This document shows positions 24,297 through 33,203 of a DNA stretch of 40,196 nucleotides, one piece after another (the stretch's first letter is position 1; every line of letters starts with the position of its first letter). Origin of the DNA: Lachnospiraceae bacterium (GTDB taxonomy: Bacteria; Bacillota; Clostridia; Lachnospirales; Lachnospiraceae); NCBI GenBank assembly GCA_016291655.1, contig JAEEYF010000089.1, forward strand, positions 1 through 40,196, read 5' to 3'. A program made the translations under genes and the position numbers. The notes beneath the pieces are model-generated. The model had not been told where the DNA came from, did no database searches, and saw only the letters and a program-made list of their open reading frames with translations.

Positions 24297-25751
24297 ATGA
24301 ATACAAAAAATCCCGAAAAGATCTACAGGATACATATGGGACCCGCGAAGTATTCGCTTGATCTTTGCGACGGAAGCGAGAGAGGAGAGTATGTTAATCA
24401 GGATTACATACTTCATGCTCTCGGCAGACCTCACAGAGCGATCAATCTCATGTATTGCTACTATCCCAATGACGAAGGCTGGCCTTTGAGGGCAAGCGTG
24501 GCTTTTAAAGACAAGGAGGTAGGCTTCGCATGGGATTACCCCTATGATGACTATTTTCCTTACGGGGGCGGTCTGAACGGCGATCCGGATGCTGATGTGT
24601 TCAGACAGATCAGAGATATCCGACGTCACGGGATGGATGTGATCCTGACACTGACCATCGATCCGAGGGTCAGCGATGAACACCTTCATGCCATCGGACG
24701 CGATCTGAAAAAGTTCGGTAGGATGGAGATCAGGATCAACCATGAAGCGACGGGCAACTGGTTCTCCTTCACGAAGCGCGCGACCTATGCGGAGATAGGT
24801 GAGTTTTTCTGCCATGCATCAAAGATAATTAAGGAAGAAGCACCGAACGTTAAAACCATAACCTGTGTCGGAGGCATAGAGGATCTGAACAGTAAGACCA
24901 TTCTTATGGAAGAGGAATTTAAGAATACGATCCTTGAAGCAGACATATGGTCCGTGGACAAGTACCTGGCTCTGCACTGGGGATGGCCCTATGATGTTGC
25001 GGAGAAGGGCGGAAAGAGCTTTGGACGTTATCCGGTTTCAGAGGTTTACGAGAAGACCAAGAGAAGCTGGTTGAGATACAAGGAACTTAATCACGGAGTA
25101 TCGAAGCCCTTTGTCATGGCGGAACTGAATGCGGACGGAGATGTCACAGGACCCTATGACCAGATAAAGATGATGAAGGAATTCATAGAGCTTTTGAAAA
25201 AGGATCCCGATGACTGGTTCAAGGGCTTTACCTTCTATCAGTTCAGAGACAGAGGAAGGCTGGGGCTGGAAACGGAAGATCCCAACGACAAGTATGTGGG
25301 AGTGCGTCAGCCTATTATGGACTATTACATCGACCTTTTGAACGATCCCGATTTCATGCCGGTTGTTACGAAGGGAAGGGCCGTAAAACGAAACGAAGAA
25401 GTCGAACTCAGATTCGGAGCTTCGGATGATGCGGAAGGTATCGCAATGGAATTTGAACTTCCGAAACAGCCGGTTTTCTTTGAGGCCTATTTTGAAGATG
25501 AGGCCGTAGATTACAATCTCATGCTTGAGGTTAACGGACAGTGGTTCCATAAAGCTCCGGGGACCAAGTGTGTGGACATGATGGAAGCCTTTTACAAGAA
25601 GAAGATCAGGAAAGACAGCAAAGTACAGGTGAAGCTTTTTGCACCGCCTGCCACGGGTGAAAATGAAAACGATGCCATGAACTATTTCAGGACGATCCGA
25701 AGATTGCCCGAGTTCAGGATAGAATTCGAACCCGTAATGAAGAGAGTATAA
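24297..25751 (+). CDS. Unclassified TIM-barrel glycoside hydrolase-like protein (clan GH-A features)
   Basis: I cannot assign a family with certainty. The 484-aa protein has no signal peptide. The barrel-like part (about 45-350) contains MDVILTLTIDPRV, then RINHEATGNWFSF, where Glu150 sits as the acid/base does in GH26-type HExxGxWFxW motifs. FVMAELNADGD then carries Glu277 as a candidate nucleophile near the end of a strand. Aromatic residues (LALHWGWPYD) lie between them. The last 120 residues look like a beta-rich domain. AAAGGATGG before the ATG at 24297 sets the start. The cre-like site and the xylB neighbour support carbohydrate catabolism. Alternatives are a sugar-binding pseudo-enzyme or a new GH family. 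Confidence 0.6.
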   Translation: MNTKNPEKIYRIHMGPAKYSLDLCDGSERGEYVNQDYILHALGRPHRAINLMYCYYPNDEGWPLRASVAFKDKEVGFAWDYPYDDYFPYGGGLNGDPDADVFRQIRDIRRHGMDVILTLTIDPRVSDEHLHAIGRDLKKFGRMEIRINHEATGNWFSFTKRATYAEIGEFFCHASKIIKEEAPNVKTITCVGGIEDLNSKTILMEEEFKNTILEADIWSVDKYLALHWGWPYDVAEKGGKSFGRYPVSEVYEKTKRSWLRYKELNHGVSKPFVMAELNADGDVTGPYDQIKMMKEFIELLKKDPDDWFKGFTFYQFRDRGRLGLETEDPNDKYVGVRQPIMDYYIDLLNDPDFMPVVTKGRAVKRNEEVELRFGASDDAEGIAMEFELPKQPVFFEAYFEDEAVDYNLMLEVNGQWFHKAPGTKCVDMMEAFYKKKIRKDSKVQVKLFAPPATGENENDAMNYFRTIRRLPEFRIEFEPVMKRV

Positions 25752-25780
25752 TTAAAGAGAAGAGAATTACAAAAAAATTA

Positions 25781-25804
25781 AGGCCGCCGGGTTTCCGGCG
25801 GCCT
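25781..25804 (-). terminator. Strong GC-rich terminator of hpf (usable both ways)
   Basis: AGGCCGCCGG and CCGGCGGCCT form a 10-bp stem around GTTT. On the minus strand it is followed by TTAATTTTTTT, an ideal U-tract for hpf. On the plus strand the tail is weak. Confidence 0.88.
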
Positions 25805-25817
25805 GTGTCTTATGTTA

Positions 25818-25847
25818 AGCCCCGAAGATTCTAAAATCCTTCGGGCT
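25818..25847 (-). other. Hairpin spanning the hpf stop codon
   Basis: AGCCCCGAAG (25818-25827) pairs with CTTCGGGCT (25839-25847) with one bulged C. The loop contains the stop codon region of hpf. It may only stabilise the 3' end. Confidence 0.45.
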
Positions 25848-26361
25848 CGATCAATCCGTATGTATTGCCTTTACGCTTATAAACGACATTGATCTCATTT
25901 GTTTCGGCGTTTCTGAAAACGAAGAAGGTGTGATTCAAAAGCTCCATCTGTACACAAGCTTCTTCCACATCCATCGGCTTAATGTCGAATCTTTTCTGCC
26001 TTACGATCTTGATCTCGTCATCGAAATCTTCATCTTCTTCAACAAATGCAGCTGCAAAGTCCGCTGCTGACTGTTTTTTGTCAATGATCTTTTTTCTGTA
26101 ACGTCTCAACTGCCTTTCTATGGTATCTTCTACCATGTCGATGGAAGCATACATATCTTCGCTTTCTTCTTCGGCATGTATCGTGGTGCCTTTAAGAGGA
26201 ATTGTAACTTCAATCTTCTGCTTGCCGCCTTGGACACTGAAGGTTACATGGACTTCCGTTTCGGGTTTGAAATAATGCTCAAGCTTTCCGAGCTTTTCCT
26301 CAACCATGTTCTTCATGCCTTTGGTTACTTCAATGTTTTTGCCATACGTATTAATGCGCAT
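25831..26361 (-). CDS. hpf: Long-form ribosome hibernation promoting factor
   Basis: Binds the 30S subunit and drives formation of inactive 100S ribosome dimers in stationary phase. The 176-aa protein has the N-terminal S30AE/RaiA domain (about 1-100) and a C-terminal dimerisation domain (about 118-176) recognised by NHTFFVFRNAETNEINVVYK, joined by an acidic linker. This is the long type normal for Firmicutes. AAAGGGAG seven bases before the ATG at 26361 decides the start over the upstream ATG at 26430. It has its own promoter and a strong terminator. It is divergent from secA, as in many Firmicutes where hpf, secA and prfB are neighbours, although there hpf is usually co-directional. Confidence 0.95.
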   Translation of the reverse strand: MRINTYGKNIEVTKGMKNMVEEKLGKLEHYFKPETEVHVTFSVQGGKQKIEVTIPLKGTTIHAEEESEDMYASIDMVEDTIERQLRRYRKKIIDKKQSAADFAAAFVEEDEDFDDEIKIVRQKRFDIKPMDVEEACVQMELLNHTFFVFRNAETNEINVVYKRKGNTYGLIEPEGF

Positions 26362-26389
26362 ACAATCACTCCCTTTATGTAGTTGATTG

Positions 26390-26450
26390 GTTGAAAACCC
26401 TGAGTTTTTAACCTGCGTTAATGATACCATATCAGGGCTTTTTTTTCAAC
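26390..26450. repeat. Inverted repeat across the hpf promoter
   Basis: GTTGAAA and CCCTGA (26390-26403) pair with TCAGGG and TTTTCAAC (26432-26450), with a small TTAA/TTAA repeat inside. The arms flank the -10 of hpf, so it could be an operator. On the plus strand it imitates a terminator, but no plus-strand gene precedes it. Confidence 0.5.
26421..26449 (-). promoter_or_regulatory. Sigma-A promoter of hpf
   Basis: On the minus strand TTGAAA (26449-26444), 17 bp spacer ending in TGG, then TATCAT (26426-26421). This is a near-consensus promoter with an extended -10. Transcription would start near 26414. Confidence 0.7.
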
Positions 26451-26502
26451 GGGAAGGGATGAAGTTTACAGAAATTTTATTCGATAAAATCTGAATTTTC
26501 TG

Positions 26503-26579
26503 AAAAAATACTTGTCAAGAAGAAATGCTTATAAAAGCAATTTGAACAAGTTTTTCGTGAAAATTGACAAGTATTTTTT
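26503..26579. repeat. Large inverted repeat with perfect 16-bp arms and two inner hairpins
   Basis: AAAAAATACTTGTCAA (26503-26518) pairs perfectly with TTGACAAGTATTTTTT (26564-26579). Inside are TGCTT-ATAA-AAGCA and TTTTC-GT-GAAAA, so the folded form would be a three-way junction. It sits in very AT-rich DNA next to the DnaA boxes. It could be a terminator-like structure, an RNA or a protein-binding site. Confidence 0.8.
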
Positions 26580-26616
26580 TGTGTTATTTCGGTGTAGAAT
26601 TATTCCACTTTGATAG

Positions 26617-26622
26617 TATAAT
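26617..26622 (+). promoter_or_regulatory. Possible distal secA promoter -10
   Basis: A perfect TATAAT lies 11 bp before the first DnaA box. No -35 is evident at 16-18 bp. Confidence 0.3.
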
Positions 26623-26632
26623 CGGTGGAAAA

Positions 26633-26695
26633 TGTGGATAACTTTGCGAATAAGTCATTTTTAAGGGTAAAAAACGCTGTTTTTGCTGTGGATAA
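26633..26695 (-). promoter_or_regulatory. Two perfect DnaA boxes between hpf and secA
   Basis: TGTGGATAA, the complement of the consensus DnaA box TTATCCACA, occurs at 26633-26641 and 26687-26695, in the same orientation and 54 bp apart. A degenerate box GGTGGAAAA (26624-26632) abuts the first. Both perfect boxes continue as ACTTTGCG or ACTTTTGCG and are followed by AGTCATT (26653-26659 and 26720-26726), so the unit looks duplicated. Confidence 0.7.
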
Positions 26696-26719
26696 CTTTT
26701 GCGCAACTTTGCGCAAAAG
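26696..26719. repeat. Perfect 11-bp inverted repeat next to the second DnaA box
   Basis: CTTTTGCGCAA, CT, TTGCGCAAAAG. It starts one base after the second DnaA box and could be an operator or cruciform. From here to 26843 I see only A-rich sequence without a gene. Confidence 0.75.
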
Positions 26720-26843
26720 AGTCATTCTACAATATAAGAAGGGAAGTTTTTGTGAAAAATGCACAAAAGGATAAAAGTCAAGACTAAAATCCCAAAAAAC
26801 AAAAGTTAGAAAAAAGAAGGGAGTATAGTGACATCAGTGCGGG

Positions 26844-26878
26844 TTGAACTGTAAACAGTAACTTTACAATAAGTTCAA
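26844..26878. repeat. Hairpin upstream of the secA promoter
   Basis: TTGAACT and GTAAA pair with TTTAC and AGTTCAA around CAGTAAC, with an AATA bulge. The sequence GAACTGTAAACAGTAAC recalls the GAACAGTAAC motif of the repeats at 133-150 and 4291-4300. Confidence 0.55.
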
Positions 26879-26888
26879 GATTAGCGTA

Positions 26889-26917
26889 TTGCTATGGATT
26901 TAAAGAAATGTTATAAT
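26889..26917 (+). promoter_or_regulatory. Sigma-A promoter of secA
   Basis: TTGCTA (26889-26894), 17 bp spacer ending in TGT, TATAAT (26912-26917). It combines an extended and a perfect -10. Start is expected near 26924, giving a leader of about 63 nt. Confidence 0.72.
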
Positions 26918-26986
26918 TAACGATACTTTGGGGTATTGTATCCGATTTATTTCAGAGCTTATAAAATCTTTTGGAGGGCTACTAAA

Positions 26987-29551
26987 TTGAGCATAGTAAC
27001 AAAAATTTTCGGAACCCACAGTGAGAGAGAGCTTAAAAAACTCGCTCCCATTGCCGACAAGGTTATGGCGTTGGATGCGGAAATGGCTGCGCTGACGGAT
27101 GAACAGTTAAGGGGAAAGACCGAAGAGTTCCGTAAAAGACTTAAAAACGGAGAAACACTGGATGATCTTCTGGTGGAGGCATATGCGGTTGTTCGTGAAG
27201 CCGCAGGCAGAACACTGGGAATGAAACACTATAGAGTACAGGTAATAGGCGGTATCATTCTTCATCAGGGACGTATTGCAGAACTTAAAACAGGTGAAGG
27301 AAAAACCCTCATGGCAACACTTGCGTCCTATCTCAATGCGCTGCCGGGCAAGGGCGTTCATGTGGTAACATGTAACGATTATCTTGCTCATCGTGACGCT
27401 GAGTGGATGGGACAGGTGCATCGCTTCCTCGGACTTACCGTCGGTTGTATCCTGAACAGTATGAACAACGACGAAAGAAGAGAGGCATATAACTGCGATA
27501 TCACTTATGCCACGAACAATGAGCTCGGTTTCGATTATCTGCGTGACAACATGGTGATCTACAAGGAGCAGCTTGTTATGCGCGGTATGCCCTATGCGAT
27601 CATAGATGAGGTGGACTCCATCCTTATCGATGAAGCCAGAACACCTCTCATCATTTCCGGTCAAAGCGGTAAATCCACCAGACTCTATGAGGCCTGCGAT
27701 ATCCTTGCCCGTCAGTTGAAGCGCGGTACTGAAAAGGAACTTTCCAAGATGGACATCATCATGGGTGAAGAGGCACAGGAGAGCGGTGATTTCATCGTTA
27801 ACGAGAAGGACAAGAACGTGAACCTTACCGAGGAAGGTGTTCGCAAGGTTGAGCAGTTCTTTAAGATAGAAAACCTTGCGGATCCCGAGAACCTTGAGAT
27901 CCAGCACAACATCATCCTTGCGCTCAGAGCTCACAACCTTATGTTCAGGGACAAGGACTATGTTGTTAAGGACGATGAAGTTCTGATCGTAGATGACTTT
28001 ACGGGAAGAATCCTGCCCGGACGCCGTTATTCCGACGGTCTCCATCAGGCCATAGAAGCGAAGGAACATGTTAAGATCAAGCGCGAATCCAAAACTCTCG
28101 CGACCATCACTTTCCAGAACTTCTTTAATAAATACGAAAAGAAGGCCGGCATGACAGGTACTGCACTTACCGAGGAACAGGAATTCCGTGAGATCTACGG
28201 AATGGACGTTGTGGAGGTTCCCACCAATGTTCCCGTAATCCGTGTGGATCATGAAGATGCGGTTTTCAAGACCAAGAAGGAAAAACTGAATGCCATAGCG
28301 GATGTTGTTGCGCAGGCACATGCCAAAGGACAGCCCGTGCTTGTCGGTACGGTTACCATCGAGTCCTCGGAAGAGGTCAGCGAGTATCTGCGCCGCAGAG
28401 GTATCCCTCACAAGGTTTTGAATGCCAAGTTCCATGAACTTGAAGCGGAGATCATTGCGGATGCGGGGCAAAGGGGTGCGGTTACGATCGCTACCAATAT
28501 GGCCGGTCGTGGTACCGATATCAAACTCGGAGAAGGCGTCGTTGAACTGGGAGGTCTCAAGATCATCGGTACGGAAAGACATGAATCCAGACGTATCGAC
28601 AATCAGTTGAGAGGTCGTGCGGGCCGTCAGGGAGATCCCGGTGACTCCAGATTCTACATATCATTGGAAGACGATCTCATGAGGCTCTTCGGTGCGGAAA
28701 ATCTTATGAGGATATTCACTTCTCTCGGATTCCCCGAGGGCGAAGAGATACATCACAAGATGCTTTCAAATGCCATCGAAAGAGCGCAGAAGAAGATAGA
28801 AGGAAACAACTTCGGTATCAGAAAGAACCTTCTCGAATATGACCGCGTCAACAACGAGCAGCGTGAAGTCATATATGCGGAGCGCCGTAAGGTGCTGGAC
28901 GGTGAAAACATGCACAATTCGATCATCAAGATGATCTGTGATGTTATCGAAGGCAGTGTGGAGACCAGCATCGGAGAAGACAGGCTTCCCGAGGAATGGG
29001 ATATCAATGAGCTGAACAACCTCATTCTTCCCATCATTCCTATCGAGCCCGTAAAGCTTACGGCTGACGAGATCAAGAATTATACTAAGAAGGAACTCAT
29101 GCAGAGCCTTAAAGAAAAAGCTCTCAGACTGTATGAGTCCAAGGAAGCGGAGTTCACGGAGAAGGAACAGTTCCGTGAGGTTGAGCGTGTTGTCCTCCTC
29201 AAGGTCATTGATACCAAGTGGATGGAACATATAGACGATATGGAACAGCTTCGTCAGGGCATACATCTTCAGTCCTACGGACAGAAGAACCCCGTACAGG
29301 AATACAAGGTACAGGGCTATGATATGTTTGACGGAATGGAAGCGGCTATTACCGAGGATACCGTAAAGGTACTCATGCACATCAAGGTTGAACAGAAGGT
29401 AGAACGTGAAGAGGTTGCCAAGGTGACCGGAACAAACAAGGATGATACGGCTCTCAAACAGCCTGTACGTCGTTCGACCAAGAAGGTAATGCCCAATGAT
29501 CCCTGCCCTTGCGGTTCGGGTAAAAAGTACAAATTCTGCTGCGGAAGATAG
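26987..29551 (+). CDS. secA: Preprotein translocase ATPase SecA
   Basis: Motor ATPase that pushes unfolded preproteins through SecYEG. The 854-aa protein begins at TTG: GGAGGG lies eight bases upstream, and the N-terminus [18 protein letters not shown] matches the usual SecA start; no ATG fits. NBD1 has Walker A TGEGKT (102-107) and the [12 protein letters not shown] Walker B region. NBD2 has TNMAGRGTD and [13 protein letters not shown]. The helical scaffold and wing follow ([18 protein letters not shown]), and the protein ends in a SEC-C zinc motif ([15 protein letters not shown]). All motifs are intact. It is followed after 39 bp by prfB, the standard Firmicutes order. Confidence 0.98.
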   Translation: MSIVTKIFGTHSERELKKLAPIADKVMALDAEMAALTDEQLRGKTEEFRKRLKNGETLDDLLVEAYAVVREAAGRTLGMKHYRVQVIGGIILHQGRIAELKTGEGKTLMATLASYLNALPGKGVHVVTCNDYLAHRDAEWMGQVHRFLGLTVGCILNSMNNDERREAYNCDITYATNNELGFDYLRDNMVIYKEQLVMRGMPYAIIDEVDSILIDEARTPLIISGQSGKSTRLYEACDILARQLKRGTEKELSKMDIIMGEEAQESGDFIVNEKDKNVNLTEEGVRKVEQFFKIENLADPENLEIQHNIILALRAHNLMFRDKDYVVKDDEVLIVDDFTGRILPGRRYSDGLHQAIEAKEHVKIKRESKTLATITFQNFFNKYEKKAGMTGTALTEEQEFREIYGMDVVEVPTNVPVIRVDHEDAVFKTKKEKLNAIADVVAQAHAKGQPVLVGTVTIESSEEVSEYLRRRGIPHKVLNAKFHELEAEIIADAGQRGAVTIATNMAGRGTDIKLGEGVVELGGLKIIGTERHESRRIDNQLRGRAGRQGDPGDSRFYISLEDDLMRLFGAENLMRIFTSLGFPEGEEIHHKMLSNAIERAQKKIEGNNFGIRKNLLEYDRVNNEQREVIYAERRKVLDGENMHNSIIKMICDVIEGSVETSIGEDRLPEEWDINELNNLILPIIPIEPVKLTADEIKNYTKKELMQSLKEKALRLYESKEAEFTEKEQFREVERVVLLKVIDTKWMEHIDDMEQLRQGIHLQSYGQKNPVQEYKVQGYDMFDGMEAAITEDTVKVLMHIKVEQKVEREEVAKVTGTNKDDTALKQPVRRSTKKVMPNDPCPCGSGKKYKFCCGR

Positions 29552-29590
29552 GCGGCGTGAATAATAAAAAAATGAAGGTGGTGACGACTG

Positions 29591-30728
29591 TTGGTAGAAC
29601 TTGATCAGATCAAGCTTAAGCTTAATTCATACAAACAACCTTTAGTCGAAGTGGGGGATTCACTTTGACCTCGCCAATAAACGCGAGAAAATAGAAGAGA
29701 TCGAGAATATTATGAATGAGCCCGGATTTTGGGATTCCACGGAGAAGTCCCAAAACTACGTTAAAGAGCTCAATCAGTTAAAGAATATTGTCGGTGAGTA
29801 CCGTGAACTGGAAAACGAATATGACGATGTAAAGGTTTATCTCGAGATGGGTTACGAATCCAACGATCCGGAGCTCATTCCCGAGGTACAGGAGGCTCTC
29901 GATAAATTTGCGGAGCATCTGGAAGCTTTGCGTCTTTCAACCTTGCTTTCCGGTGAATATGACAAAAATGACGCGATCCTGACCCTTCATGCGGGAGCGG
30001 GCGGAACCGAAAGCTGTGACTGGGCTTCGATGCTGTGCAGAATGTATATGCGTTGGGCTGAAAGACACGGGTTCTCGGTGACTATGCTCGACTTTCTTGA
30101 CGGAGATGAGGCGGGCTACAAGTCCGTTACATTGGAGATCAAGGGAGAAAATGCATACGGGTATCTTAAGAGCGAAAAGGGCATACACAGACTTGTGCGT
30201 ATCTCGCCCTTCAATGCTGCGGGAAAGCGTCAGACATCCTTCGTGTCCTGTGATGTAATGCCGGACATCGAGGATAATATCGATATTGAGATCAATGACG
30301 CCGATATCAGGATCGACACCTATCACTCCAGCGGTGCGGGCGGACAGCATATTAATAAAACATCTTCAGCTATCCGTATCACCCACTTTCCTACGGGCAT
30401 AGTGGTACAGTGTCAGAATGAGCGCTCCCAGTTCCAGAACAAGGACAAGGCTATGCAGATGCTGAAAGCAAAGCTCTATCTCCTCGAAAAGGAGAAGAAT
30501 GAGGCCAAGACTTCGGGCATCCGAGGAGAAGTCAGGGACATTAACTTCGGCAGTCAGATCAGATCCTATGTCTTACAGCCATATACGATGGTAAAGGACC
30601 ACAGGACCAACGCGGAGATCGGTAATGCCGGTGCCGTGTTGGATGGAGATCTGGACCCGTTCATTACCGCCTACCTCAAGTGGAATGCAACAGGCCAGAA
30701 GTCCGGAGAGGACTCAGATATTGAGTAA
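29591..30728 (+). CDS. prfB: Peptide chain release factor 2, with programmed +1 frameshift
   Basis: Releases the peptide at UGA and UAA codons. Translation starts at TTG 29591 (AAGGTGG eight bases upstream) and reads 25 codons to CTT at 29663-29665. The next codon is TGA (29666-29668). A +1 shift at CTT-T enters the frame GAC at 29667, which continues to the stop at 30728 and yields about 378 aa. This is the classical RF2 autoregulation: low RF2 favours the shift. The long frame carries the RF2 tripeptide SPF (ISPFNA) and the catalytic GGQ (GAGGQHINK). Without the shift the product would lack its N-terminal helix region. Confidence 0.96.
29653..29669 (+). promoter_or_regulatory. RF2 frameshift site
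   Basis: GGGGG (29653-29657) acts as the internal Shine-Dalgarno-like stimulator, then ATTCA and the shift site CTT-TGA-C. The gap between G-run and CTT is 5 nt here; in E. coli it is 3 nt. Confidence 0.9.
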
Positions 30729-30734
30729 TGCCCC

Positions 30735-30779
30735 TTACGGACGGGATAAAGTCCGTAAATCCGTCATTTCTTAGTGACG
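30735..30779 (+). promoter_or_regulatory. Two consecutive hairpins in the prfB-kinase spacer
   Basis: TTACGGAC (30735-30742) pairs with GTCCGTAA (30751-30758). CGTCA (30762-30766) pairs with TGACG (30775-30779), ending 6 bases before the GGAG of the kinase gene. Neither has a U-tract, so a weak terminator, RNA-processing site or leader is possible. I found no convincing promoter in the spacer. Confidence 0.45.
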
Positions 30780-30795
30780 CTAATCGGAGATGAAG

Positions 30796-32403
30796 ATGTT
30801 AAAGGAAAAGGAAAGTATTAAAAAGACAATCCGGGAAGGCAAGACCTGTCTCGGGATCGAACTCGGTTCGACAAGGATCAAGGGTGTGCTTATCGATGAG
30901 GAATTTAACCCCATCGCTTCGGGAGATCACACCTGGGAGAACAAACTGGTAGACGGCATATGGACTTATTCGGTCGAAGAGATCGGAGAAGGTCTCCGTG
31001 CCTGCTACAAAAGTCTCGCTGACAACGTAAGAAATGAATACGGCGAGGAACTCAGCAATATCGGCTGTATCGGTATCAGTGCCATGATGCACGGCTATAT
31101 GCCCTTTGACGGGGAGGGAAACATTCTTGTCCCCTTCAGGACCTGGAGAAACACCATTACAGGCCGTGCAGCGGATGAACTTACGGAGCTTTTCGGCTTC
31201 AACATCCCTCAGAGATGGAGCATAGCGCATCTGTATCAGGCCATCCTCAACAAAGAGCCTCATGTAAAGGACATCAAGTACCTTACGACATTGGAGGGCT
31301 ATGTTCATTGGATGCTTACGGGACGTAAGGTGCTCGGGATAGGCGACTGTGCCGGAATGTTCCCGATAGATGCCGAGACAAAGAATTACAATGCCGTAAT
31401 GGTTGAAAAATTCAATAAGCTCATCGCAGGCAAAGGCATAAAGCTTAAGTTGGAAGATATCATGCCCAAGGTTCTTCTCGCAGGAGAAGAAGCAGGCTGC
31501 CTTACGGAAGAAGGTGCCCGTTTCCTGGATCCGTCGGGAAAACTGAAGGCAGGCATCAGGCTCTGTCCTCCGGAAGGAGACGCGGGAACAGGCATGGTTG
31601 CAACCGATTCGGTCGGTGCAAGAACCTGTAACGTATCTGCGGGAACCAGCTGCTTTGCTATGGTTGTGCTTGAGAAAGATCTTAAAAAACTTCACCGTGA
31701 GATCGATATGGTTACGACACCCGACGGACTTCCCGTTGCCATGGTACATTGCAACAACTGTACCTCCGATCTCAATGCGTGGATCAATCTGTTTGAAGAG
31801 AATCTGAAACTCTTTGGTCTTAACGTAGATAAAAATACCATATATGAAAAACTCTATACGCTTGCACTTGAGGGCGACAAGGATTGCAGCGGGCTTATCA
31901 GTTTTCCGTACTTTTCGGGAGAGCATGTCACTCATCTTGATGAGGGCAGGCCTATGTTTGTGCGTAAACCCGATGCTGATTTCAATCTCGCAAACTTTAT
32001 GAGATGCCATCTTATCTCCTCTCTCGGAGTGTTGAAGCTCGGTATGGAGATCCTCAAAAAAGAAGAAAACGTGTCTGTTGACAGTGTTATGGGACACGGC
32101 GGTCTGTTTAAGACAAAGGGCGTTGGTCAAAGCATATTGGCGGCGATCACCGAGTCTCCGGTCACCTGTATGGAAACAGCGGGAGAAGGCGGAGCGTGGG
32201 GAGCTGCATTGCTTGCTGCTTTTGCCATGGACGGATCCGGACTTACCCTGCCCGAATTCCTTGACAAAAAGGTGTTTGCGGATGCAAAGGGAAGCACTTT
32301 GAAGCCCGAAGAGGCTGATATTAAGGGCGTAGAGACCTTCATGGATCAGTACAGAAAATGGATAGTTGCCGAAAAAGCGGCTGTCGATGCTGACAGGAGG
32401 TAG
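30796..32403 (+). CDS. FGGY-family carbohydrate kinase, probable L-ribulokinase
   Basis: ATP-dependent sugar kinase of 535 aa. It has the N-terminal [10 protein letters not shown] phosphate motif, [18 protein letters not shown], the catalytic Asp262 in EGDAGTGM and the second-half motif [11 protein letters not shown] with [10 protein letters not shown]. It differs from the XylB encoded at 22692 (MMHGYM in place of QMHGLV). The araD gene starts three bases after its stop, so L-ribulose is the most likely substrate. Such kinases replace classical AraB in some Firmicutes; this is inference from context. GGAG six bases before the ATG at 30796 favours this start over the ATG at 30790. No araA is present in the window. 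Confidence 0.85.
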   Translation: MLKEKESIKKTIREGKTCLGIELGSTRIKGVLIDEEFNPIASGDHTWENKLVDGIWTYSVEEIGEGLRACYKSLADNVRNEYGEELSNIGCIGISAMMHGYMPFDGEGNILVPFRTWRNTITGRAADELTELFGFNIPQRWSIAHLYQAILNKEPHVKDIKYLTTLEGYVHWMLTGRKVLGIGDCAGMFPIDAETKNYNAVMVEKFNKLIAGKGIKLKLEDIMPKVLLAGEEAGCLTEEGARFLDPSGKLKAGIRLCPPEGDAGTGMVATDSVGARTCNVSAGTSCFAMVVLEKDLKKLHREIDMVTTPDGLPVAMVHCNNCTSDLNAWINLFEENLKLFGLNVDKNTIYEKLYTLALEGDKDCSGLISFPYFSGEHVTHLDEGRPMFVRKPDADFNLANFMRCHLISSLGVLKLGMEILKKEENVSVDSVMGHGGLFKTKGVGQSILAAITESPVTCMETAGEGGAWGAALLAAFAMDGSGLTLPEFLDKKVFADAKGSTLKPEEADIKGVETFMDQYRKWIVAEKAAVDADRR

Positions 32404-32406
32404 CGC

Positions 32407-33129
32407 GTGGGAACCATAAAGATACTTAAAGATACGATCAGACTTGAAAACTTAAAGCAGGCTGTTTACGAGCAGAATATGGAGCTCCCCCAAAGGGGGC
32501 TGGTAACCTATACATGGGGAAATGTAAGTGCCTGTGACAGAGAACTCGGAGTTGTGGTGATCAAACCCAGCGGAGTAGCTTATGAAAAAATGAAGCCGGA
32601 TGACATGGTAGTACTGGATCTTGAAGGAAGTGTCATTGAAGGCAAGCTTAAGCCTTCTTCCGATACACCGACGCATATCGAACTCTACAAGGCATTCCCC
32701 GAGATCGGCGGAATTGTGCATACCCATTCACCCTGGGCCACCAGCTGGGCGCAGGCTGCTCGTTCGATCCCCTGCTACGGTACCACTCATGCAGACTATT
32801 TTTACGGTCCCATCCCCTGTGTAAGAAACCTTACAAAAGAGGAGATCGAGACCGGCTATGAAAAGCATACGGGAACATCCATAATTGAGGCTTTTGAGGG
32901 AAAAAATCCCATGTTCTGTCCCGGATGCATATGCGCAAATCACGGCCCCTTCACCTGGGGAAAGGATGCCGCTGAAGCGGTTCACAACGCGGTTGTACTG
33001 GAAGAGGTTGCCAAGATGGCAGCCCGTGCCGAAAGCCTGAATCCCAATATCAAGGAAACTCCTCAGGCTATGCAGGATAAGCATTTTAACAGAAAACACG
33101 GACCGAACGCATATTACGGACAGAACTGA
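32407..33129 (+). CDS. araD: L-ribulose-5-phosphate 4-epimerase
   Basis: Converts L-ribulose-5-phosphate to D-xylulose-5-phosphate, the last step of L-arabinose entry. The 240-aa class II aldolase-fold enzyme has [16 protein letters not shown] (Asp86), HTHSPW (His105, His107), [10 protein letters not shown] (catalytic Asp region) and NHGPFTWG (His179). All of these align with the known zinc ligands and active site of AraD. The start is GTG with AGGAGG six bases upstream. It is coupled to the preceding kinase, forming a two-step pathway module. Confidence 0.96.
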   Translation: MGTIKILKDTIRLENLKQAVYEQNMELPQRGLVTYTWGNVSACDRELGVVVIKPSGVAYEKMKPDDMVVLDLEGSVIEGKLKPSSDTPTHIELYKAFPEIGGIVHTHSPWATSWAQAARSIPCYGTTHADYFYGPIPCVRNLTKEEIETGYEKHTGTSIIEAFEGKNPMFCPGCICANHGPFTWGKDAAEAVHNAVVLEEVAKMAARAESLNPNIKETPQAMQDKHFNRKHGPNAYYGQN

Positions 33130-33153
33130 AGTTAACGCAGTCAGAGAAATCTC

Positions 33154-33180
33154 CCGCCTAAGGCGTGAAAGCGCAGGCGG
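33154..33180 (+). other. Hairpin between araD and the GGDEF gene
   Basis: CCGCCT (33154-33159) pairs with AGGCGG (33175-33180), with an inner GCG/CGC stem. It lacks a U-tract, so read-through from araD into the c-di-GMP genes is possible. Confidence 0.45.
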
Positions 33181-33203
33181 AACATTGACGGGAAAGCCGG
33201 ATT

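Noticed and set aside
26390-26450. Plus-strand terminator (CCCTGA...TCAGGG followed by T8)
   Set aside because: No plus-strand gene lies upstream. The same bases form a near-consensus minus-strand promoter for hpf, and the loop of 28 nt is too long for a normal terminator.
26740-26790. Tiny frame beginning GTG at about 26751 after a purine-rich stretch
   Set aside because: Only about 11 codons, with no similarity and biased A-rich composition; not enough to call a gene.
26461-26840. Chromosomal replication origin
   Set aside because: Only two perfect DnaA boxes are present, with no dnaA, dnaN or rpmH nearby. I keep it as a DnaA-box finding but do not call oriC.
27107-28582. Long antisense frame (491 codons) opposite secA
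   Set aside because: The plus-strand SecA motifs are unambiguous; the antisense peptide has no recognisable domain or start signal.
29712-29714. Internal ATG as the start of a shorter RF2
   Set aside because: The upstream TTG frame encodes typical RF2 N-terminal sequence and joins through the canonical CTT-TGA frameshift, so the ATG is internal.
30799-32130. Long antisense frame (443 codons) opposite the FGGY kinase
   Set aside because: It mirrors the codon pattern of the well-supported kinase, lacks a ribosome binding site and resembles no family.
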